From assembly GCA_002077045.2 (NCBI GenBank), contig KZ111152.1, forward strand, positions 705,491 to 769,490: a DNA stretch of 64,000 nt, read 5' to 3'. The number at the start of each line of letters is the position of its first letter. Position 1 is the stretch's first letter. The notes under the pieces were generated by a model. It was not told the DNA's origin. It searched no databases and saw only the letters and a list, made by a program, of their open reading frames with translations. The stretch comes from Rachicladosporium sp. CCFEE 5018. Its lineage: Eukaryota; Ascomycota; Dothideomycetes; Cladosporiales; Cladosporiaceae. Shown here one piece after another: positions 1 through 8,976 of this stretch. Made by a program: the position numbers and the translations under genes.

Positions 1-3000
1 ACTGCTTGGTGGAAGCAAGAGGAGCATTCGAGCTGGCGCAAGAACCCCAAGATGCTTGCTGCCATTTGCAGCAGAGATGCCAACCCTGAGACGTTCTTTC
101 AGCCCGCGGAGTTGGAGATGTATGGTCCAAACCTTCGTCTCCAGGCGGTTCGTCACATTCAGTACCAGCTTCGGGAGATGGAGGATGCAGAAGGTCTCCA
201 TGCCCCGCGCGATGTCTCAGATGCAGAGGCGAAGTTAGAGTCGGCAGAGATCAAGACCAACTCAGCTGCGACAAGCGCGCCTCGTACCGACAGCCTCCCA
301 TCCACTGCTGATGTCGAAACTGCGCTCTCCAACAAGGAGAACGCACAAGTACGGGTCGGCAATGCGCAAGGTAACAAGGCCCAGAAGGCCTCGGTCAACC
401 CTGCCACGGGCGGCAATGCTGGCTCGCGTGTCAACGGGGTGGACTATTTCATAACTCACGTTCCAGTGAAGCATGAGCGCATTCGAGTCAACGGAAAGAC
501 TCGGCCTACCAGCAGTGACAAGGGCAGTCATGCAGGCAAGCAAGCCTACAGCGAGCCACAACACAACGGTCCGGCGTTGTACGATCCGGAGAGAAACGCC
601 TTCGAGCCTGTACAGCCAAGCAATCCAATGATTGGCCGTCAGTACCAGCAAAATGACCAGAACATACCGCCTATGCGTATGGGGTCTGGCTACAATGCTG
701 GCATTGGTGCTAGTAGTGCATATGCTTCTGGTGGCTTGCAGCCAGTTCCGCTCCATCTCATGGGTCAGGGCGGGTTCCCTACCAACCAGTACGGTGGCTA
801 CCAGAATCAGAACCAGTTTAGTCAAGTTCCGGGTGGCAACGCAATCTACGCGCTGAGCCGGCAAGATGCTCGCTACTACCAGAACGATGTCTATGGGCAG
901 CAAGCTCCCTCTGTTCCACCTCGTTACATCGACACGGCAACGCCATCTGACTTCGGTGAGAACTCCAGCAGGCGTGGCGGCGGCAAGAGGCATGCAAGTC
1001 AGACCTCACGTGGTGGTGGTGGTCCCCGTAACTTTACGCGCGGTCGTGGGCGGGCTGGCAGCGACCGGCACTCGTCATACGACAGCAACTTCAATGGTGT
1101 TCGTAACGTCAGCATGCCTTACAGCGATAACCCGGGCCCGCACGCACTTGACAAGAACCGCCAGCCGAGCCGGGGTGCCGATAATGACTGGTGGAATGGA
1201 CCTGTGAGGCCCGACTACGAGACTTTCGGCGCACCGGGGCTTGGCTACAACATACTACCCACGCATACTCAGTCGTCGCCGCGCATTCAGCGGTACAATA
1301 TCCGCACTACTAGCGAGGACTACAGTGTGGGCGGACAGCCATATTATCCTCAGGCGCAACACAATGCTGATCCTCGAACACCGCAAGATCTACTGGAGTC
1401 TGGCCTTCTGTGTGGAGAGAAGGCACCTGCTCCAGGCTTCGGTATCACCTCAACATCTATTGGGACTGCTTGTCGGCACGTAATAGATTTGGCTGTCTTC
1501 AACATTCCCCCATCTTACAGTGACGAGGAGATCTTGATGGCCGTCAAAACAATGGGTAAGGTGACCCCCGCGACGATCAGCCGCAAGCTGGGCGCCTCCC
1601 ACATACTGGAGGCTGTACGCAGAGATCACGTCTTTCTGACCCTGCACTCGCACCTCGACGCACTTACCATCTTCGAGCGCGCGGACCAGCTCCATCTCAG
1701 AGGTCAAGCCCTCTCAGTCCGAGTGCCCAAGCGGTACTTTGATATCAAGGACAGGTTTTTTGTCAAATCGCAGCCCGATATGCATGCCTCTGGTTCGCTG
1801 GAAGCATATTACCAGTGGCGCAGGAATCAGGGTGTCCTGCCTGGCACTCAGGGGAACCTCGTCTCGACTTATGACGCCAGCAGCTCGTCGATACAGCGCA
1901 AGCCGAGCTATGCTATACCACCAGTCCCAACCATAAGCGAGGCAGATAATGTCCCTCTGTCAACAGTCCATTCCGAGAATACCACGCCGGCACCCTCGGG
2001 TACTACGACGCCTAGGAAGTCCAAGCCGAAGAAAGACAGGAAGGCCAACAAGGCTCCTCGGGAAGCTGAGAACGCCACTAAAGGCGCTGAAGCTGGTGCG
2101 CCGCAGACTATGGAGGCGATATCCGCGTCCGGTTCGACCTCGCAAGTGAAGATCGAGAACGCGAGTACCGCCGCGAGTGAAGTCATTGGCGTGCAGAATA
2201 CTGAAGTGAAGTCTTCGGATGCGGCTAAGCTTGAGCCTCGTGTGATCACGGATACCAGCAACAACAACAACACGAAGCAGCATTCAGACACTACTTTACA
2301 GTCATCACCGACCGCTGTTCATCAACCCATCGATCCTTACATTGCCTCGATCGATCCCTCGCTTGCGCCAGCGGCATCTACCCTGATGCCAGTGGCACAT
2401 CCTGCTCTACCTACTCCGGCGACAGTGACTGACACTGCAGCGAGCGGCACGGATGAGATCACATCCAAGAAGGACGTTCAGCTTGAGGACACCGAGGCTC
2501 GCAAGGCAGCTTCCGCAGAGCCAGACACCATAGACGACAGCTTCCACACTGCGCAAAACTCGCCGCCTGCATCAGCGACGCGGAACGAAGCAGACCTCAC
2601 CGTCAATTCGGAGAAGGCTGTGCAGAGCGAAGGTATGGCATCCAAAGAGACGAGCAAGACCTCACTCGAGCCGACTCCATCGCCGACACCCGCAGCTGTA
2701 CGCAAGGTTTCGGGCACGAGCAAGCGCAATGCGAGTTTTAGCGGATCGATTCCAGCTATCCCCAAGAACGATATCAAACTGCAGAAGTCCTCGAGCGCTG
2801 GTCAGCAGAAATCAATTACTGCGCAAGATGTCAAGCGCGAGGCCACTCGCCTCAAGCCTGCTACAGCCAATGAAGAGGTCAGCAGCGTCGGATCCACCGA
2901 GGTGGGTCCTGTTCCAACATCGACTACTTCCGTTCCGCCTACGCCCTCCTACGAGACTGCGCCGAGTACTCCTGCATTTCCGGATACTCAGACCACAGCT

Positions 3001-4908
3001 GCAGACGTGAAGAAATCAAAGAATGAGGCTCGGTCAAATGCTAATATGGCGAAGATGGTCACCACTCATGATAACGTGAAGAAACCCGACGTGGAGAAGA
3101 CTGCTCTCGTGAAACCATCTGCTGTAGCGGAGAAGACGGACGTCGTGAATCAGACCGCTGACGTGGAGAAGATTACCGTGGAGAAAGTTGTGGCAGATGG
3201 AACTGTAGGAGAGGAGGTTACGGCAGCAGAAGCTGCGGTCGAGAAGGCTGCGGTCGAGAAGGCTGCGGTCGAGAAGGCTGCGGTCGAGAAGGCTGCGGTC
3301 GAGAAGGCTGTCGTGGAGAAGGCTGCGGTGGAGAAGGCTGTCGTGGAGAAGGCTGCAGCGGCGGAGAAGCGCAAAGGACCTAGCCAGACCGAGTCGCTTA
3401 GCATGTTTGGCAAGAAGATCAAGCCAGCCAAGCAGAAGAAGCCGGCGAAGGGCAAGGCATCGATCCGAGGGAAGCCTGCCGAGCTTAGTGTCGATGTGGA
3501 CTTGGCGAACAGTCGTGAGGCTGCGCATGCTAGCATCGCCAGCACCCCGACACTCAAAGGGGATGACTCACCTGAGCAGGCAAAGACAAATGCAGCGAAG
3601 GAGACTAAGGAGGTGGAGTCTTCGAGCACCAACAAGCAAGGCAAGAAGGCGACCGCTACGAATACTGGCGGGGCTAAGGGACAGGATGCCAGTGCGCCCT
3701 CAGCGTCGAACTTGCCACGGAAGCAGAGCATCGCTGCTGATCTTGCCGACAACGTGGGCAAGTATCTCGGTCTCGGCAGCTTTCTCAGCAAAGGCAAATC
3801 AGCCACCAATGTCGATTTCGGCACCAGCGCGGCTTCCCCACTGCCTACCAAATCGACGAATGCTGCACCAGTCGCCAAGATGGTGGCCGAGAAGCCCGCG
3901 TCCACTACCACTGCAGCTCCGCAAGTCAGCGAATTCAGCACTCTTCTGCAGGTTCAGGACTTCGACTCCCCATCAACGACCACCAAGAGTCCCGGTCAGA
4001 TCGTCTACACTCCCGAATCGAGTCCTGAGGACATCACAATGGGCCTAGGAGTGTCTATGGCAGGTGCTAGCAGCAGTGGCCTGGCCGCCGCTCCGTCACC
4101 CGCCCAGATCGAGAGCATTGACGCTCCTCCCAGCTCGAGCAAGAAGTCCAAGAAGAAGAAAAAGAGCAAAGGTAAGGGGAAAGCCAAGGCTACCGCGCAG
4201 TTGGAGCCGACAGTCGACGACACAGACGCAGAAGACGAGCCGCTGCCCAAGGGCTTCGCACTCAACGACAACACAGACTGGACGCAGCTCGACCGTGATG
4301 TGGCGCTGTTCGTTACCCGCTCCTACAGTACAGACGAAGGCTCGGCATCTACCTTAGTGCGTAAGCCAAGCAAGTCTGCCGGCGAGAAAGCTCGCGAGGC
4401 CATCGCTGCTAGATCCGCAAGCTCGTCTGGCGCCAATGTCGTTACTGCGCCACACCCGCGTAACCTACGTCTGAAGCGCGCGACGCGGAACGAGTCGCCA
4501 AACTCCGCCTCTTCCACATCATCCTCCGAGCCCGCTCGTGCAGCTTCCCCACCACCCGTGAAGCAACCTGATCGCGCGAGACTTCTACGCGAGCAGAATA
4601 AATACCTAATCTTAGTAGGCGCAGACCCCGTCAAGCTGAAGCGTCAACAAGAACTCCAGGAAGCCAAGCTCTCCATTCCGGGTTTTGGGGATCACAGCAG
4701 GATTAATGCGATTGACGATGAGGTGGCGCATAGAGGTCCCGAAGAGCGGAAGAAGTTCCATGATGCGATGTGGGCGATTGAGAAGCCTTGGGAGGGGTCC
4801 AGTAGTGAGAGTATGGATAGTGAGGATGAGGCTGTGGCGAGAGTGCTTGGGGAGATTCAGGAGAAAGGGAGGGTGCTTGGGGAGGTTAGTGAGGGAGATG
4901 AGGAGTAG
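1..4908 (+). CDS. Large low-complexity protein with an RRM-like domain (5' partial)
   Basis: The frame is open from base 1, so the Met at 52 is probably internal and the gene starts upstream of the window; 1,618 residues follow that Met. A roughly 95-residue RRM-like fold lies at about 1,472-1,765: a hydrophobic first strand (LAVFNIPPSY), a helix (DEEILMAVKTMGKV), and later strands HVFLTLHS and GQALSVRVP. The rest is disordered, rich in Ser, Thr, Ala, Lys and Glu, with an RGG-like stretch (about 970-1,070), a polylysine patch (about 4,140-4,190) and a 5-residue tandem repeat at 3,235-3,354. The C-terminus (about 4,560-4,900) is more ordered and charged. An RNA-binding or RNP-scaffold role is inferred only from the RRM and RGG character. 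I do not recognise the protein. No intron is needed in the visible part. Confidence 0.75.
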   Translation, partial: TAWWKQEEHSSWRKNPKMLAAICSRDANPETFFQPAELEMYGPNLRLQAVRHIQYQLREMEDAEGLHAPRDVSDAEAKLESAEIKTNSAATSAPRTDSLPSTADVETALSNKENAQVRVGNAQGNKAQKASVNPATGGNAGSRVNGVDYFITHVPVKHERIRVNGKTRPTSSDKGSHAGKQAYSEPQHNGPALYDPERNAFEPVQPSNPMIGRQYQQNDQNIPPMRMGSGYNAGIGASSAYASGGLQPVPLHLMGQGGFPTNQYGGYQNQNQFSQVPGGNAIYALSRQDARYYQNDVYGQQAPSVPPRYIDTATPSDFGENSSRRGGGKRHASQTSRGGGGPRNFTRGRGRAGSDRHSSYDSNFNGVRNVSMPYSDNPGPHALDKNRQPSRGADNDWWNGPVRPDYETFGAPGLGYNILPTHTQSSPRIQRYNIRTTSEDYSVGGQPYYPQAQHNADPRTPQDLLESGLLCGEKAPAPGFGITSTSIGTACRHVIDLAVFNIPPSYSDEEILMAVKTMGKVTPATISRKLGASHILEAVRRDHVFLTLHSHLDALTIFERADQLHLRGQALSVRVPKRYFDIKDRFFVKSQPDMHASGSLEAYYQWRRNQGVLPGTQGNLVSTYDASSSSIQRKPSYAIPPVPTISEADNVPLSTVHSENTTPAPSGTTTPRKSKPKKDRKANKAPREAENATKGAEAGAPQTMEAISASGSTSQVKIENASTAASEVIGVQNTEVKSSDAAKLEPRVITDTSNNNNTKQHSDTTLQSSPTAVHQPIDPYIASIDPSLAPAASTLMPVAHPALPTPATVTDTAASGTDEITSKKDVQLEDTEARKAASAEPDTIDDSFHTAQNSPPASATRNEADLTVNSEKAVQSEGMASKETSKTSLEPTPSPTPAAVRKVSGTSKRNASFSGSIPAIPKNDIKLQKSSSAGQQKSITAQDVKREATRLKPATANEEVSSVGSTEVGPVPTSTTSVPPTPSYETAPSTPAFPDTQTTAADVKKSKNEARSNANMAKMVTTHDNVKKPDVEKTALVKPSAVAEKTDVVNQTADVEKITVEKVVADGTVGEEVTAAEAAVEKAAVEKAAVEKAAVEKAAVEKAVVEKAAVEKAVVEKAAAAEKRKGPSQTESLSMFGKKIKPAKQKKPAKGKASIRGKPAELSVDVDLANSREAAHASIASTPTLKGDDSPEQAKTNAAKETKEVESSSTNKQGKKATATNTGGAKGQDASAPSASNLPRKQSIAADLADNVGKYLGLGSFLSKGKSATNVDFGTSAASPLPTKSTNAAPVAKMVAEKPASTTTAAPQVSEFSTLLQVQDFDSPSTTTKSPGQIVYTPESSPEDITMGLGVSMAGASSSGLAAAPSPAQIESIDAPPSSSKKSKKKKKSKGKGKAKATAQLEPTVDDTDAEDEPLPKGFALNDNTDWTQLDRDVALFVTRSYSTDEGSASTLVRKPSKSAGEKAREAIAARSASSSGANVVTAPHPRNLRLKRATRNESPNSASSTSSSEPARAASPPPVKQPDRARLLREQNKYLILVGADPVKLKRQQELQEAKLSIPGFGDHSRINAIDDEVAHRGPEERKKFHDAMWAIEKPWEGSSSESMDSEDEAVARVLGEIQEKGRVLGEVSEGDEE
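3235..3354 (+). repeat. 15-bp in-frame tandem repeat encoding V-E-K-A-(A/V)
   Basis: Eight consecutive 15-bp units lie inside the RRM-like gene. The first five (3,235-3,309) are identical (gcggtcgagaaggct). The last three (3,310-3,354) alternate gtcgtggag and gcggtggag variants. Each unit encodes Val-Glu-Lys-Ala plus Ala or Val, giving an alternating-charge helical stretch. The perfect repetition suggests recent slippage expansion. Confidence 0.9.
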
Positions 4909-5420
4909 TACTCTGGGGGCGTTGGAGGCGTTCAGGTGATGGAGGAGGGGTGTTTAGGGGGTCTTGAGGTAGCTGAATGGTGTTTCTCCATGCATATTCG
5001 AGGTTTATTGTGCTGCTATCAGGTGCTCTGCGTAAGTCGAATCCAGCGAAAAGCTGTCCTTGAGAGAACGGTCCAATGTTTGGAGCTATATTACGACGGT
5101 TGTTTGATCCTGAAGCCGACCCTCGCAGGATTTTCACTGCTCTCATTTACTACCGTCACGTACTCTGCACAAGTCAAGGCTTGAGGCTGCAGCGAGGGTG
5201 AGAAGGGAATGCGAGATCTGCGCAATGAGCACGACGAAGCTCTGGAATACAAGACGACTCTCATGACACTCTCGCGACGAGCCTATGCTTCTGTCATGCA
5301 CACTGCGTATGTCAAGCTCTCGATACGGTACGAGAGTGAGCAAGGCTTCTGCATTCCTTCAGACTATGACTTTGTGGCGTTTGGACGAAGGCTCGGCTGT
5401 CGAGATGGATTCACACTTTC
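4909..5420. other. Intergenic, nothing recognised
   Basis: Downstream flank of the RRM-like gene and upstream flank of the pyruvate-kinase fragment. The short open frames here show no family resemblance, and I could not extend the kinase homology into this stretch. Confidence 0.5.
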
Positions 5421-5678
5421 TTGAGCATTTACGATACCGTTCTGTCTGCTCCGTCCGAGAAGGACAAAGCCAGTTCCCTTGTCGGCGTCGAAATCGACGT
5501 TAACATGGTTTTTGTGTCCTTCATCCCTCGCGAGGAACACATCGCGGCCATCCGCCAAGTGCTCGGCGAGGATGGCAAGTATGACCAGATCATCGCCACG
5601 ATCGAGGTCCAGCAGGGGATCAGGAACTGTGCTGCCACACTCAACGATATCGAGGGCGTGATGACCTCTCGGGTGTGA
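5421..5678 (+). pseudogene. Pyruvate kinase fragment (dead)
   Basis: About 80 codons match the middle of the pyruvate kinase barrel: PSEKDKASSLVGVEIDVNM aligns with the family's LSEKDK...GV...MVF segment, followed by VSFI, IRQVLGEDGK, II.TIE.QQGI and DIEGVMTSR. Family knowledge: the KIEN segment carries a catalytic Lys and a metal-binding Glu; here it reads TIEV, so the Lys is lost. The next family motif, ARGD, is replaced by SRV and a stop. The frame has no ATG before the homology (it opens with TTG) and nothing further upstream or downstream resembles the enzyme. This is a relic of a partial duplication, not a working enzyme. The parent gene is not in the window. Confidence 0.75.
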
Positions 5679-6203
5679 GGTCTCGAGTGGATCTCTGTCT
5701 CACAGCTGCGGCGAAGGACTGCGGGAAAATCCAGTGGCAATGGCCTCGTTCGTGTGGTCTTATCGGTAAAAAGGACACTTGATCGCCTACGGATGGCGCC
5801 AGCGATAGTGACACCTATATCAAGGCCACCCGTGCGGTGTGCATAATAAACCCCGGGATCTCAAGGGTTCTCGTCTCGGTGCCTGGGCCTCCATCATGCA
5901 CCCTGCAGAACGTGGTTGTAAGGACTGCATTGGCAATGAGAGGCTACCTCGTGTGCTGACCATTCGCTCGCACAACTAATAGCTCAAGTAATACTTGTAG
6001 CATCTGTGCAGACCCTTGGGAAGGCCAAGAGTTCACATCCCCGACAGAGCAGACACCAAGATCGATTGCTTCTCTATTTAGCTTTGAGCTTCGACTCGTA
6101 CCTTCCCTCGTCCCTTCAGCATTTGCAACTCGTCAAAGATCCCAGTGCTCATCACACCACCCACTCTCACCGCTATCCCTCACAAACTCATTACACCGCC
6201 ACA
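5679..6203. other. Intergenic; probable promoter/5' UTR of the small gene at 6204
   Basis: No coding signal. The last ~130 bases before the ATG at 6,204 are pyrimidine- and CA-rich (tcccttcag, catcacaccacccactctcacc), as is common in fungal 5' leaders, and end in a good start context (ccgccacaATG). Confidence 0.4.
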
Positions 6204-6436
6204 ATGTCCTTCCCGATGGAAGACTACGGTATCCTCGCCGATGGCGCGTTCGAGCTGCCTGAGCTCGCACACCCGGTCGGCGTCCATGTCGAGCCGACCG
6301 TGACTACTACTACGAGCGCTCCATGCGCGAAATTGCGAAGCTGAAGGCTGCTGGGGAGCCGGACATCAAGTTGCCGGAGCATAGGTTGGTGCCTGTTAAG
6401 TTGGGGAAGTTGACGGAGGCTCGCGATGTGTTCTGA
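6204..6436 (+). pseudogene. Small unknown gene, reading frame broken near 6300
   Basis: An ATG in good context opens a frame that reads MSFPMEDYGILADGAFELPE and continues to about 6,300. In that frame it then hits a run of Thr and stops at 6,344. From 6,302 a second frame carries a far more protein-like continuation (DYYYERSMREIAKLKAAGEP, then KLPEHRLVPVKLGKLTEARDVF) ending at a TGA at 6,434-6,436. The two halves together would make a protein of about 77 residues, separated by a one-base phase shift beside a TAC/ACT triplet run. There is no room for an intron. Either a one-base deletion (mutation or sequencing error) broke a real gene, or the downstream frame is fortuitous. I do not recognise the family. 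Confidence 0.45.
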
Positions 6437-6927
6437 GGATGCTTGGGAGGAGAATGCAGGAGTGGTGCTGACGGTGGGGATGTAGAGAGGAAACTCTGAG
6501 CGTACAAAAGGACCGATGTCTTGGACTCTGAGGCCATAGAAAGTAGACCAGAGGAGATGTAAAGGGATTGATTACTGGTGTTGACGAATCGCAGATGAAT
6601 GAGACAGGTGTCAACTCGGAACGTAAGCTGCGAAAGGAAGTGTGGGAGAATTGAGGTGGACGTTAAACTGGCTGTAATGAGATGGCAGGTGTCTACCAAG
6701 CCAGCAGAGCACCCACTCCACATCTTTGAACTCGAACCATGCACCTGTAGCAGTCCCATCTTCAAGCATCATGTCATTGTAGACGCTCTAGAGACATCGC
6801 CCACTTTGCACCTTCTTCCAACCTCGGCTTCGCACTCTCTAGTCTTCAACCTCCTACATCCCGCCTCCCCTCATCTCCCGTTTGTTCAAGTCTTGGTATT
6901 GCGCAGAGATCGATCGGAGCGAAACGC
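6437..6927. other. Intergenic, nothing recognised
   Basis: Lies between the small broken gene (plus strand) and the eS30 gene (minus strand), so it holds the 3' flanks of both. Open frames on either strand look random in composition. Confidence 0.45.
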
Positions 6928-7258
6928 TTATGCAGCTCCCGGGTTGGGGTTCATCTTCCTCTTACCGCCGGTCATGGTGACGTTTACGAAGCGGCGGGTA
7001 TAAGTGATGCGCTTCTTCGCGCGTCCCTTGGGCGTCTTCTTCTTCTCTTGGGGCTCGACCTGTTGAGTATCTGTGTCAGCGCCTGGCCGACCTCAATCGG
7101 TGAATGCCGGTGAATGCTGTTCGCAGTGTCGGATAATTCGTGGTGTTGCTGGGTGCGGAGTTCTATGCGGGATCATTCAAGTGGCGGATATATCGTACCT
7201 TTGGGGTCTGCGACTTGACCTTTCCGGCACGTGCGAGGGATCCGTGGACTTTTCCCAT
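6928..7258 (-). CDS. rps30: 40S ribosomal protein eS30
   Basis: Two coding exons, too short to stand out as single frames. Exon 1 runs 7,258-7,199 and encodes MGKVHGSLARAGKVKSQTPK. The intron (7,198-7,060, donor GTACG, acceptor CAACAG) is followed by exon 2, 7,059-6,928, which begins VEPQEKKKTPKGRAKK and ends VNVTMTGGKRKMNPNPGAA. The 63-residue product matches the usual length and the hallmark eS30 motifs (KVHGSLARAGKV, GRAK, RRFVNV). There is no N-terminal ubiquitin-like fusion, as in yeast eS30. It is a basic structural protein of the small ribosomal subunit. A further 5' UTR intron is plausible: donor GTAAGT at 7,405, acceptor ...TTGACAG at 7,297. Confidence 0.93.
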
Positions 7259-7624
7259 GATTGCGGTTGTGTGATTATGAGGGTATCGACGGCTTTCTGT
7301 CAAGGTGGCGAATATAGTCAGTGTGCGCTCTCCTGGTAGTCTTGCTCAAGCGCTGGAAGCTCTTGTGCTGGCGGCGGAGTAATGATGGGATGGGCGATGA
7401 CTTACGAGATGGCCGATGGTGTTGTCGATGTCGCTGTGGTAGTTCAGATGTCGCCGTCGATGAGTGGACGTCAAATTCGAGGTGCCCACCCGCCCGCGAC
7501 TGTGAGATGCTTGGCGTCACGTGCAGCGTTGACTTCGCATCATTGACTTGTTGTATGGTAGATAGCGATCACGTGAAAGCGGCAGCGATAGCATACACGA
7601 ACGTTCGCATCGACTCGCATCCCC
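7259..7624. promoter_or_regulatory. Divergent region between eS30 and the CREG-like gene, with a probable eS30 5' UTR intron
   Basis: This 366-bp region separates two divergently transcribed genes. On the minus strand a GTAAGT donor at 7,405-7,400, a CTGAC branch-like site and an acceptor ending at 7,297 outline a possible 109-nt intron in the eS30 leader. That would put eS30 transcription start within or beyond 7,406-7,500, close to the CREG-like gene. Copy B of the duplication starts 6 nt inside this putative intron. Confidence 0.45.
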
Positions 7625-8366
7625 ATGATGATCTCCTCCTGGCCCTTCGCCGCTCTTCTGAGCGTCGCCACCGCCCTCACCCTCCCCAACAATGCCCAAC
7701 AGCAGCTGGCATCGCCAGCGCCACTTGAAGAGGAGATGCCCACAATCTACGAATCCACCATAATGGCCCGCCGCATACTCTCCCAATCCTCAGAAGGCAC
7801 ACTCGTCACCGTCTTCCCCTCAGAGACCGAAAGCGACGACCTATCAACATCCGAGAACCGCCCAAAAGGCATGGCAGGCAGCCCCATAGGCCTGATGGAA
7901 TATTTCGCCGACTGTGACAGCACCGGTAACCCCACCATCCTAGCCATAGGGATCGCGACGCCGTTCCGAAACTACGTGGCAGGCTCGAACATCTCGCTGA
8001 GTGTAAAGGTGGTGGCCGAGCCAGACGCACATCTACTCCACGACCGAGGATGAGAATATCCCCACGCCGCACACCCCAGCCGCGCTTCCGAGATTTAGTC
8101 TGCACGGTTATCTTGAGGATGTGGATTTCAGGGACTACAGGAACTATCGGGTGCCAGCGTGCTTTTTGGCGAAGCATCCGGATAGTGTGCTTTGGCAGCC
8201 AGGAAACGATGTGCACACGAGCAAGTATGTGCGATTGGTTGTGGAGCACGTGTACTGGTTTGGTGGCTTCGGCGACCGCGCAAGGATTGGGTGGTTGCCC
8301 ATGGAGGACTGGAGGAGGGTGACGAAGGGAGAGATTGACAGGATGCGGTTACCGGGGGAGAAGTAG
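7625..8366 (+). pseudogene. CREG-like secreted protein, frameshifted copy
   Basis: Homologous along its whole length to the intact gene at 39,467-40,207. An extra A in the run at 8,005-8,007 (gtaaagg here, gtaagg in the other copy) throws the frame after residue ~126, giving an early stop at 8,053. The remainder (RFSLHGYLEDVDF through FGDRARIGWLPMEDW to LPGEK) continues intact in another frame to 8,366. With this single base as the only obvious break, it is either a very recent pseudogene or a homopolymer sequencing error. A secretion signal (MMISSWPFAALLSVATAL) is present. Function as for the intact copy. Confidence 0.8.
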
Positions 8367-8976
8367 GCGAGAACTGGAGACGGCGAGCTGCGATGGAGGC
8401 TATGGAGTGTATGTGGTATATCTTTGTACAATTTGATGACCTGTATAGCGATCATGCGTTTATGGCGTTGCTCAGATACGGCGGCTTGAGAGCACGTTAC
8501 TTGGGAGATAGGATAGACCGAGCTTCTAGCGAATCTCGTGTAAGCAGTGGGACCATGGTCCTTCACACCAAGCGATAATCCTACTGTGGAAAGGTGGTGA
8601 GGATGATGGTAGACACAGCATTGTGTACATTCGCGGCTCGTACATCTATCTGCTCCTGACTCTACACTTCCCACCGGCATGATAGCCATGCAAAGTTTAC
8701 CTTATGTGCCATGCTCTTCTCTCCGCCAATGCAGGGTCCGCATTTTCGAAACGCCAATGCGAAGTTTGTTCGCAGACAATATCATCACCCGGTGACTGAG
8801 AGAAGCCCATTCATGGTATCTCACCATCGCGAACGCCAACCCAAGTGTGCCATGCCAGGTCACATGCTTCCAGTCCGTCTTCCGAACGCCACGCCAAAAG
8901 CACATCTCGTCCCGCTGCTGGTATGAGCAGCAACCTCGACACCACCGCATCCGTACCGGAAACGTTACCAGTCCCG
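8367..8976. other. Convergent intergenic region
   Basis: Holds the 3' flanks of the CREG-like gene (plus) and the C2H2 gene (minus). No gene supported. It is highly similar in copy B (40,208-40,817). Confidence 0.5.
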
